From Acidobacteriota bacterium (lineage in GTDB: Bacteria > Acidobacteriota > Blastocatellia > Pyrinomonadales > Pyrinomonadaceae), in the NCBI GenBank assembly GCA_029862725.1, contig JAOTWT010000070.1, positions 1-10,183 of the forward strand: DNA of 10,183 nt. Direction: 5' to 3'. Below are positions 1 through 5,946 of this stretch, one piece after another. The notes below the pieces were generated by a model. That model was not told the DNA's origin. It saw only the letters and a program-made list of their open reading frames with translations, and ran no database searches. A program made the translations under genes and the position numbers. Position 1 is the first letter of the stretch; each line of letters begins with the position of its first letter.

Positions 1-909
1 AAATGTGTACCGCTTGCGTAATTTCTCACCTTCGAAAGAAAAGAGACCGCGCTCGTCAGTGCCGACCCAGGCATTGCCAAGGCCGTCAAATGCTATCGCA
101 TTTACGGTGCCGAGGTTTTCTCCGACAACGCGCAGGTTCGGAAGTTTGGATGTCAGGAAAAGTCCGCTGCTCTCATTGCTCGATCTCGCACCGAGCCAGA
201 GTTTTCCGGAAGTATCGCGTTTCAGGACGTTTATAAAAAATGGTGACGGCCTTGTGATAAGGCGTTCACCTTTTCCTTCCCTCAAACGGAGCAGGCCGCT
301 GCTCTGCGAACCGAGCACCAGATCGGTCCCTTCGCGGACCACGCTTTGTACGGGTATTTCGTCCCGTAGAACGACGGCGGCTTTGTAAATCCCTTCGACC
401 TCGGTGCATTTAAACAGGAGCCCTTTGTCGTTTGTGAGATAAACCGCATCTTTTTCGATCAGAATCGAGTTGATATTGCTGCCTTCGGTAACGTCGATCA
501 ATCTGAAACTGCCGTCCCGGACGTAATATGCGCCTCGCTGGCTGCCAATCCAAAGGGTGTCGTCAGCGGCAACTTCCAGCGCACGGATCGGAACGGAAAG
601 AAGATCGGAATAAATATTAGTCTGGACCCGCCGGCCGTCGAATTTTGCCAAACCATTGTCGGTCCCGAACCAAATAAAGCCGTCCGAGGTTTGCGTGATG
701 GCCCTCACGCGTTCCGAAGGGAGCCCATGAAACGAGCTGATTGTGCCCCATTGCTGCAGGTTTCTGGAGGACCGCGACAGGGTCTCCTCGGCCGTCTCGT
801 CGCCCGGGGAGGTCTGAGGAATATGGGCGGCCGCAAGAATACAGACTGCGAGGAGGGCCAGGAATATCCTTCTGCGGGTTTTGCCGGTTGTTGGGTGTGA
901 ATCATTCAT
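1..909 (-). CDS. Two-component regulator propeller sensor, N-terminal part (runs off left edge)
   Basis: The reverse strand is open from an ATG at 909 to base 1 (303 codons, no stop), so this is the N-terminal part of a longer protein. Residues 10-14 are basic (KTRRR) and are followed by a hydrophobic stretch at about 15-29, a signal peptide or membrane anchor. From residue 53 there are recurrent propeller-blade motifs of the Reg_prop type: DGFIWFGTDNGLAKFDG (76-92), DTLWIGSQRGAYYV, GKLWLGARSS, GNAWVGTDERGLFSFEG. In known proteins such blades form a periplasmic beta-propeller sensor, usually followed by a Y_Y_Y domain, a membrane helix and a histidine kinase. The downstream part is outside the window, so kinase activity is inferred. 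The gene lies 145 bases downstream of a response regulator on the same strand, which supports a two-component pair. No good ribosome binding site precedes the ATG. The ligand cannot be predicted. Confidence 0.85.
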   Translation of the reverse strand, partial: MNDSHPTTGKTRRRIFLALLAVCILAAAHIPQTSPGDETAEETLSRSSRNLQQWGTISSFHGLPSERVRAITQTSDGFIWFGTDNGLAKFDGRRVQTNIYSDLLSVPIRALEVAADDTLWIGSQRGAYYVRDGSFRLIDVTEGSNINSILIEKDAVYLTNDKGLLFKCTEVEGIYKAAVVLRDEIPVQSVVREGTDLVLGSQSSGLLRLREGKGERLITRPSPFFINVLKRDTSGKLWLGARSSNESSGLFLTSKLPNLRVVGENLGTVNAIAFDGLGNAWVGTDERGLFSFEGEKLRKRYTF

Positions 910-952
910 CCGGGGAATTGGAATGGATCGCGATGAAAACGTTTCGTTCGAT

Positions 953-1006
953 TTCCGCGGCCTGAAGGCCGGGCTAAATTCGTCTGGTCCCTACGGGACG
1001 GCTAAG
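953..1006. repeat. REP-like double hairpin between response regulator and sensor genes
   Basis: Two short dyads follow one another. GGCC-TGAA-GGCC is at 959-970 and GTCCC-TAC-GGGAC is at 987-999, and each is followed by one or two bases and GGCTAA (972-977 and 1000-1005). A paired-hairpin module with a shared flanking word, in an intergenic gap, resembles bacterial REP/BIME elements. It could also act as a processing or attenuation structure between the two minus-strand genes. Only one copy is visible here, so its repeated nature in the genome is inferred. There is no T-run on either strand, so it is not a standard terminator. Confidence 0.4.
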
Positions 1007-1054
1007 GAATCACCAAATGTGATAGCCCAGGCGACTGTAGAGCAATTCAACAAT

Positions 1055-1804
1055 TCAATCTTCCAAAAGAAACTTCTTGCGGTCCCGTTCGAGCCAGTTA
1101 TCTAGCTCCTTACCCGCTTTTTCAAGCTCGTCGCTGTTGATGAGACCGCGGCGGAGCGACTCGGCAAACGCGCGGGTGCGTACGTTGTATGCAAGCTTGT
1201 CGTATTTCTCGTGTTCAGTACCTTCGGAATGATGCGGAAAAAGCTTGTCATAGAGATTTGCGAGCCGGCTTTCGACCCCGCGCTGCGAGAGCGAACATTT
1301 TCTCGCGATAGCCCAGTTGGAAAGCCCCAACGCGAGGTAACGCAAGGCCTCAGCTTCGAATTCCGTCAGAAGTGGCCGCTTGAAGGAATCCTTAAAGGCC
1401 GGGTCGATCATATCAGCGCCGTCCTCGAGGACGGTTGCGACAAACCTTATAAAACGCGTTTCGGGGTTGTTTTTGTGAATAAATCCATATGCGGGCTGCG
1501 GCTCGAGGGAACGAATGATCTTACGTATCTCGTTGATGTAGATCTCGTGCGGAAACTGCGTCCAGAAAATTATCTTTGCACTCGGAAATTCGCGCCAAAT
1601 CTTGCGCGCCGCCTTTACGCCCGAGAGATTCGGCATTTGAATATCGAAAATACATAGCTCGGGACGTTCTTTGAGGGTCGTGCGAATAGCTTCTGCGCCG
1701 TCCTTAACCTCTATTACAGGCGCATTCTGCGGAAACTCCTTGGCAAGGAGCTCGGCCGCGTACCGGCGCTGCGCGACATTGTCTTCAGCAATTAATATGG
1801 ACAT
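1055..1804 (-). CDS. NarL/FixJ-family response regulator with LuxR-type HTH
   Basis: This 249-residue protein has an N-terminal receiver domain (about 1-125). The acidic pocket residues are E7 and D8, the phosphoacceptor is D54 in the context FDIQMPNLSG, a Thr is at 82 and the conserved Lys at 111 (FIHKNN). Residues about 145-215 resemble a LuxR/GerE helix-turn-helix (LTEFEAEALRYLALGLSNWAIA, then SQRGVESRLANLYDKL), giving the usual NarL layout. The C-terminus (about 216-249) is a charged helical tail. On phosphorylation such proteins dimerise and bind DNA. The gene lies upstream of, and on the same strand as, the propeller sensor, so they probably form one system. No clear ribosome binding site precedes the ATG at 1804. 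Its upstream region is filled by a degenerate 27-bp repeat. Target genes are unknown. Confidence 0.9.
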   Translation of the reverse strand: MSILIAEDNVAQRRYAAELLAKEFPQNAPVIEVKDGAEAIRTTLKERPELCIFDIQMPNLSGVKAARKIWREFPSAKIIFWTQFPHEIYINEIRKIIRSLEPQPAYGFIHKNNPETRFIRFVATVLEDGADMIDPAFKDSFKRPLLTEFEAEALRYLALGLSNWAIARKCSLSQRGVESRLANLYDKLFPHHSEGTEHEKYDKLAYNVRTRAFAESLRRGLINSDELEKAGKELDNWLERDRKKFLLED

Positions 1805-1811
1805 CTTTTGT

Positions 1812-1987
1812 AGTTGGCAATGTTTTCAAAGTCTACTGAGTTAACAAAGTCCTTAAAGTTCACAGAGTCAACGAACCTCCTAAAGTTCGCGGGTTCAAAA
1901 AATCCTCCGAATTTGCAAAGTTAACGAGGTTCTCAAACTTTGCCAAATCTGAAATCTTTGTTAACTCTGAAAACTTTGCAACTCAGC
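1812..1987. repeat. Degenerate 27-bp tandem repeat with inverted 3' part
   Basis: Four consecutive 27-base units can be laid in exact phase at 1838-1864, 1865-1891, 1892-1918 and 1919-1945, with a diverged 26-base unit before them at 1812-1837. The shared pattern is roughly GAGTTAACGAAGTCCT followed by CAAAGTTTGCA. From about 1946 the same words appear in reverse orientation: GAGTTAACAAAG at 1838-1849 is the exact reverse complement of CTTTGTTAACTC at 1956-1967, and 1812-1827 pairs imperfectly with 1969-1983. The region is AT-rich and lies between the divergent response regulator and HIT genes, so it may overlap regulatory sequence of either. Confidence 0.65.
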
Positions 1988-2098
1988 TAACTTATTGTGA
2001 ATTATACAGCCTCGGCCGATGTCTACAATGAGGCTTGCCACATCTAGCAATGCGGTTCTTTCAACTCGCCCGAATATTGTGCTTTAATAAACTGCTAT

Positions 2099-2446
2099 AT
2101 GTCTCAAGATTGCTTGTTTTGCAAAATCGTTAAAGGCGAAATTCCGTCTGAATTCGTTTATCAGGACGAACATTGTGTGGCGTTTACTGACATAAACCCG
2201 CAGGCGCCGACGCACGTTCTCGTCATACCGCGAACCCATGTCGCCTCGCTCGACGAGTCTTCGAACAACGAAAAGGCACTTCTGGGTCATCTATTATTGG
2301 CCGCCGCGGAGATCGCTCGACAAAATGGTTTCGCCAAAAATGGCTATCGAACGGTGATCAACACAAACGACGACGGTGGACAGACAGTGTTTCACCTTCA
2401 CGTTCATCTTTTAGGAGGAAGAAAGTTTATCTTTCCCCCGGGATAG
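2099..2446 (+). CDS. HIT-domain (histidine triad) protein, HINT type
   Basis: This 115-residue protein is the normal length for a bacterial HINT1-like protein. The histidine triad signature HLHVHLL is at residues 99-105 (H99, H101, H103), with H101 expected to be the nucleophile. C5 and C8 in DCLFCKI, with H47 (PRTHV) and H99, match the zinc site of the zinc-containing HIT subgroup. The family hydrolyses purine nucleoside phosphoramidates and aminoacyl-adenylates in the cytoplasm; the physiological substrate is usually unclear. The N-terminus CLFCKIVKGEIPSEFVYQDE is typical, which fixes the start at the ATG at 2099 even though no Shine-Dalgarno sequence precedes it. The TPR lipoprotein gene begins only 10 bases after the stop, so the two may be co-transcribed. 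Confidence 0.95.
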   Translation: MSQDCLFCKIVKGEIPSEFVYQDEHCVAFTDINPQAPTHVLVIPRTHVASLDESSNNEKALLGHLLLAAAEIARQNGFAKNGYRTVINTNDDGGQTVFHLHVHLLGGRKFIFPPG

Positions 2447-2456
2447 GCAGTTTAGT

Positions 2457-3377
2457 ATGTACCGGTTGTATTTATTGATAGGACTCACGATTTTTGTGGT
2501 CAGCGGTTGCGGGCTTTACGCTTCAGAAACCGACAATACAGGGCTTCGTTCCGAAAATCTGGATTCAGGAACTGAAAACACGAATCAGGAAGCAGTCCTC
2601 GATGACGAAGAAGTACCGACCTTTGAGGATGCCGAAACGGCGCTCCAGAAAGGGACGGAATATCTGGACGATGACAGGCTCGAAATGGCAATCAACGCGC
2701 TGAAACAGGCGGTCGAACTCGATAAGGACTTCGCCGATGCTCATTTCCAACTGGGTGTCGCCCTTTCGCTAAAAGAATCGGAAGAGGAGAAGCAGCTACC
2801 GGAAGCCGACGGTGCCGACGACACTAAAACCAAGGAGAAAACCGAAACTAAGGAATCGGAGATCGCATTTAAGAACGCCGTCACGGCATACAAAAAGGTG
2901 ATTGCCAAAGATTCTAAAAACCACAGGGCGTACTACAATCTCGGAAGATCGTATGTAAAGCTTTTCGATGATAAGGAAGCCCGCAAGGCTCTGGAACAGG
3001 CGGTTAAGCTAAACGACGAAGACAGCCTGTACCGGACCGAACTCGGAGCGGTCTTGATAAAACTCGCCCAGTATCCCTTGGCTATAAGGCAATTGGATAA
3101 GGCGATCGAGATCGACGAAGACAATTACAGGGCAGAAGATCTGCTTGCCAAGGCGCGGGCCGGCAAAAAGCGTGTCGACCACGTCCAGAAAGAAAAACCA
3201 CGAGCCGGCTCGACGAGTACCAACTCGTCGGGCACGGCCAAATCTACGGGTCCGAACGACAATCAGGACGAAAAAAGTTCGACCACAAGGGCCCGGACCG
3301 TCGAACCTGCAAAACCCGCGGCGCCGAAACCTGCGGATAAAAGACCACCGCAGCCGCCCAGGAACCAGAACCGCTAA
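2457..3377 (+). CDS. TPR-repeat lipoprotein
   Basis: This 306-residue protein begins with a lipoprotein signal peptide: hydrophobic 4-15, then the lipobox VSGC with the lipidated cysteine at 18. It is therefore likely membrane-anchored and outside the cytoplasm. Residues about 58-223 carry tetratricopeptide repeats, at about 58-91, 92-105 continuing at 138-152, 156-189 and 190-223, with typical A-x-x-x-Y/L-x-x-A-I and D/N-capped helices. One repeat is interrupted by a 30-residue Glu/Lys/Thr-rich insert (about 106-136). The C-terminus (about 240-306) is basic, Pro-, Ser- and Thr-rich and probably disordered. TPRs are protein-binding scaffolds, so no enzymatic activity is expected. The gene starts 10 bases after the HIT gene; the spacer contains only a poor ribosome binding site (AGGCAG). 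The partner is unknown. Confidence 0.85.
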   Translation: MYRLYLLIGLTIFVVSGCGLYASETDNTGLRSENLDSGTENTNQEAVLDDEEVPTFEDAETALQKGTEYLDDDRLEMAINALKQAVELDKDFADAHFQLGVALSLKESEEEKQLPEADGADDTKTKEKTETKESEIAFKNAVTAYKKVIAKDSKNHRAYYNLGRSYVKLFDDKEARKALEQAVKLNDEDSLYRTELGAVLIKLAQYPLAIRQLDKAIEIDEDNYRAEDLLAKARAGKKRVDHVQKEKPRAGSTSTNSSGTAKSTGPNDNQDEKSSTTRARTVEPAKPAAPKPADKRPPQPPRNQNR

Positions 3378-3603
3378 AAATACACTTTGAGACGCGATGC
3401 TGTCTGAAGTTTCATTAAATCTACACCAACGGCACGCGAGCCGATGTATGTGAAAGTTCACCTGCCGTTTCAAATCCGGATTACGTGCATCGTAATAACC
3501 CAAATTCCGGTATTGCTGTGTCAACTTGACATTTTTCCCCAAAAAGGCGACAAATATCCTCAGGCGTTTGCCTATGTTTTGTATACGCAACGTTTAAGCC
3601 TCC
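3378..3603. promoter_or_regulatory. Intergenic region with four small dyads upstream of the sigma-54 activator
   Basis: The gap holds GTGAA-AG-TTCAC (3450-3461), the perfect palindrome AATCCGGATT (3473-3482), ATTACG-TGCAT-CGTAAT (3480-3496) and TGTCAA-C-TTGACA (3519-3531). The right arm of the last dyad is a perfect -35 hexamer (TTGACA, 3526-3531), but I find no convincing -10 at 16-18 bases from it. There is also no clear sigma-54 GG-N10-GC element and no ribosome binding site before the ATG at 3604. The dyads could be operator sites; chance occurrence of some is possible. No terminator is evident after the TPR gene. Confidence 0.35.
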
Positions 3604-5724
3604 ATGAAAATCGAACTAGACAGTCCACAGTCCCTTTCCCTTGAAAGAAAGATCAAAATGCACGAGGCGCGAGAAGCGATCATCGATCGGCTTGCGCATG
3701 ATTTGCCGACGAATATCGAACTCGAACGCTTCTTGCGTGTCGTCGTTTCGGAAATCGGACGGATGATGAACGCGGACCGTTGCGATCTGATCCAGTTGAC
3801 CGAGGATAACGAGCTCAAGATCAGTCATGAATGGCGTGCCAGCGAGGAGATTCCGACCAGCGAGGGGACGAGAATTCCCATCAATGCCGAAAAGCTTTCG
3901 GAACACTTCGATCTTACAAAGCCGATAATCGTCAACGACACCTCAAAGGCCAAAGATCCAAAGGTGAGGATGCTCGCAAAAGCCCTCGAAACGCAGTCTC
4001 TGCTTGTGCTCCCCATCGCGCTGAACAAGAAAGTGATCGGGCTTCTCGGGCTCCACGACACCAACGGCCCGCGCGAATGGCTTGAAGACGAGGTCGCATT
4101 TCTCGAATCGATCACGAGCCAGCTCGCAATTGGTTACCAATACACGAGTCTTTACGTCAATCAGGAAAAAGAGTCGAATCGCACCAAAGCACTTCTCGAG
4201 ATCGCCAACACGCTGAATTCACACTCCGATTTTAAAATCGTTTCTTCGAGGGTCCTGGAACGTGCGGTTGAACTCGTCGGCGCGGATTATGGTGCTCTTG
4301 GCGTACTCGATCAATCAGGTAAAAAGATATCGCTTGCCTCGTTCAAAATGAACCAGGGCAGCGAGCCGAATAAGGTTTTGCGGATGATAGAGGAACACGG
4401 GGCCTCGCTTGATCTCGATCCTTTTCCGGCCCTTGCCGACATCCTGAAAGGGGGAAAAACGCTTCGTCTGATAGACAGCGATCTGCCGCTTGCAATCAAG
4501 TTGATCTTTAATTCGCAGTTTGGGGGCAAAGCTGCGTTGGTGGCACCGGTAAGAGTTGGCGGCCAGGCCTTCGGACTGCTCGGATTTGTTTGGAGCGAAC
4601 CGGTCGAGAAGGGATTCGACGATCACGACGTCGCCCTGGTCGAGGGCATTTCCGACCAGATCGGAACCGCGCTCGAGCGCGACCAGCTGTCTGCCGAGAT
4701 CATGCGGCTCAAAGCCGAACTCGACCAGCGAAATAAGAGCGAGATTATCGGGCAGGCGCCGAATCTGACGCGGGCAATTGAACTCGCACTCAACGTGGCG
4801 GATACAAACACCTCCGTCTTGATCCAGGGCGAGTCCGGGACCGGCAAGGAATTGATTGCGAACCTGATACATTTTAATTCCGGTCGTGAAGACCAGCCCT
4901 ATGTGAAGTTAAACTGCGGCGCAATCCCCGAAACGCTCCTCGAGTCGGAACTCTTTGGCCACGAAAAAGGTTCGTTTACGGATGCTCGCGCGACAAGAAA
5001 GGGACGGTTCGAAGAAGCCGACGGGGGAACCCTGTTTCTGGATGAGATCGGTGAAATGAGCATGCCGGCTCAGGTCAAGCTTCTCCGTGTGCTGCAGGAA
5101 GGCGAGTTTATGCGCATCGGCGGCAGCGAGACGATAAAGGTCGACGTAAGGGTGATTGCGGCATCCAATATCGATCTCGAAAAAGCAGTCGATGAAGACC
5201 GATTTCGCAAAGATCTTTTTTACAGGCTCTCGGTTTTCCCGATCGTCGTACCGCCGCTTCGCGAGCGCCGCGAGGATATCCACCTCCTCGTCTTTCATTT
5301 CCTCGAGCTGTACAAGGAAAAGTCCGGGAGGTTTGTTTCCGGTATCTCGAAGGAAGCGCTGCGGGCACTTGTGAATTACGGGTGGAGCGGAAACGTAAGG
5401 GAACTGGAGAATGCGATCGAACGGGCCGTGATCATCGCCTCCGGCCGACAGATCGAACTCGAGGACCTGCCCGCCGCGATCAGCGGCAAGGCGTTCGAGA
5501 TGGATGCGAGGGCTCGCGAGGAACGGGCACGGGCCGCCAGCGAAGGCCGTTCGATCGGGATCGAGCTGGAGCTTCCTTCGGCGATGAACGAGGTCGAGGA
5601 GAATGTCATAAAAGCGACCTTGGATTATACCGACGGCGATAAATCGAGAGCCGCCAGGCTTCTCAATATCGGCCGCAAGACGCTCTATAGAAAACTCAAT
5701 CAATACGAAGGCCGGAAAGACTGA
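3604..5724 (+). CDS. Sigma-54-dependent activator, GAF-GAF-AAA+-Fis (FhlA-like architecture)
   Basis: This 706-residue bacterial enhancer-binding protein has two GAF sensory domains (about 30-182 and 195-360), a short coiled-coil linker (358-380), a sigma-54-interacting AAA+ domain (about 380-615) and a C-terminal Fis-type helix-turn-helix (about 662-702, ending SRAARLLNIGRKTLYRKL). Visible AAA+ motifs are Walker A GESGTGKE (409-416), Walker B TLFLDEIGE (476-484), LFYRLSVFPI (538-547) with R541, and GNVRELEN (596-603). The loop that contacts sigma-54, normally GAFTGA, reads GSFTDA (456-461). There is no receiver domain, so control is probably by a small ligand or gas at the GAF domains, as in FhlA or NorR. 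It should activate RNA polymerase-sigma-54 by ATP hydrolysis. No ribosome binding site is seen at 3604; an internal ATG at 3658 preceded by GAAAGAAAG is an alternative start. The regulon is unknown. Confidence 0.93.
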   Translation: MKIELDSPQSLSLERKIKMHEAREAIIDRLAHDLPTNIELERFLRVVVSEIGRMMNADRCDLIQLTEDNELKISHEWRASEEIPTSEGTRIPINAEKLSEHFDLTKPIIVNDTSKAKDPKVRMLAKALETQSLLVLPIALNKKVIGLLGLHDTNGPREWLEDEVAFLESITSQLAIGYQYTSLYVNQEKESNRTKALLEIANTLNSHSDFKIVSSRVLERAVELVGADYGALGVLDQSGKKISLASFKMNQGSEPNKVLRMIEEHGASLDLDPFPALADILKGGKTLRLIDSDLPLAIKLIFNSQFGGKAALVAPVRVGGQAFGLLGFVWSEPVEKGFDDHDVALVEGISDQIGTALERDQLSAEIMRLKAELDQRNKSEIIGQAPNLTRAIELALNVADTNTSVLIQGESGTGKELIANLIHFNSGREDQPYVKLNCGAIPETLLESELFGHEKGSFTDARATRKGRFEEADGGTLFLDEIGEMSMPAQVKLLRVLQEGEFMRIGGSETIKVDVRVIAASNIDLEKAVDEDRFRKDLFYRLSVFPIVVPPLRERREDIHLLVFHFLELYKEKSGRFVSGISKEALRALVNYGWSGNVRELENAIERAVIIASGRQIELEDLPAAISGKAFEMDARAREERARAASEGRSIGIELELPSAMNEVEENVIKATLDYTDGDKSRAARLLNIGRKTLYRKLNQYEGRKD

Positions 5725-5811
5725 GAATTATCCGCGGAATCCGAATCGATAGCTCTATTCGTCGGGCTGATCTGCGTTTCCCATAACGGGCGCGGTTTAT
5801 ATGGCGGCCTC

Positions 5812-5840
5812 GGGTCGTTGGTTTGAACCGGGACTGACCC
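5812..5840 (+). other. Stem-loop downstream of the sigma-54 activator
   Basis: An outer stem GGGTC (5812-5816) with GACCC (5836-5840) encloses an inner stem GGTT-TG-AACC (5820-5829). A second weak stem, GAGATT (5843-5848) with AATCTC (5858-5863), lies directly downstream and is followed by TTTACTT. Together they could terminate or attenuate transcription between the activator and the VWFA gene. The lack of a proper U-tract makes a classical intrinsic terminator doubtful. Confidence 0.3.
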
Positions 5841-5863
5841 TTGAGATTCGTGACAAAAATCTC

Positions 5864-5892
5864 TTTACTTGGCGTCTGACCGCAAATATACT
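5864..5892 (+). promoter_or_regulatory. Candidate sigma-70-type promoter of the VWFA gene
   Basis: TTTACT (5864-5869, 4 of 6 matches to the -35 consensus) and TATACT (5887-5892, 5 of 6 matches to the -10 consensus) are separated by 17 bases. Transcription would start near 5899, giving a leader of about 48 bases that contains the ribosome binding site. This supports the start at 5947 over the upstream in-frame ATG at 5869, which would lie inside the promoter. Confidence 0.45.
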
Positions 5893-5930
5893 GACCGGGC
5901 AAAAAACATTCCGAAGGCACATCTCTTTCC

Positions 5931-5939
5931 GAGGAGAAG
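5931..5939 (+). promoter_or_regulatory. Ribosome binding site deciding the VWFA gene start
   Basis: GAGGAGAAG at 5931-5939 contains a strong AGGAG core (5932-5936) 10 bases before the ATG at 5947. It selects this start over the in-frame ATG at 5869. The chosen start also puts a clean signal peptide at the N-terminus. Confidence 0.75.
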
Positions 5940-5946
5940 CATCCAG

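Noticed and set aside
26..28. Possible stop codon ending the propeller sensor at the left edge
   Set aside because: A first reading suggested a TGA here, but it is out of frame with the ATG at 909. Re-counting the frame gives an open reading frame through FEGEKLRKRYTF to base 1.
881..1105. Small plus-strand ORF across the sensor/regulator gap
   Set aside because: It overlaps both minus-strand genes and its sequence is the translation of the hairpin element; there is no coding signature.
1211..1657. 148-residue plus-strand ORF
   Set aside because: It is antisense to the well-supported response regulator and has no recognisable domain.
2060..2088. Promoter for the HIT gene (TTCAAC, 17 bases, TTTAAT)
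   Set aside because: The -35 match is only 3 of 6, and the region is AT-rich enough for such matches by chance.
3532..3545. TTTTT-CCCC-AAAAA as an intrinsic terminator
   Set aside because: The stem is only five A-T pairs and no T-run follows on the plus strand.
3604..5724. Functional link between an FhlA-like activator and selB (formate dehydrogenase regulation)
   Set aside because: FhlA shares the GAF-GAF-AAA+-HTH layout and its E. coli regulon includes a selenoprotein, but the genes here are 4 kb apart with unrelated genes between, and the layout alone does not identify FhlA.
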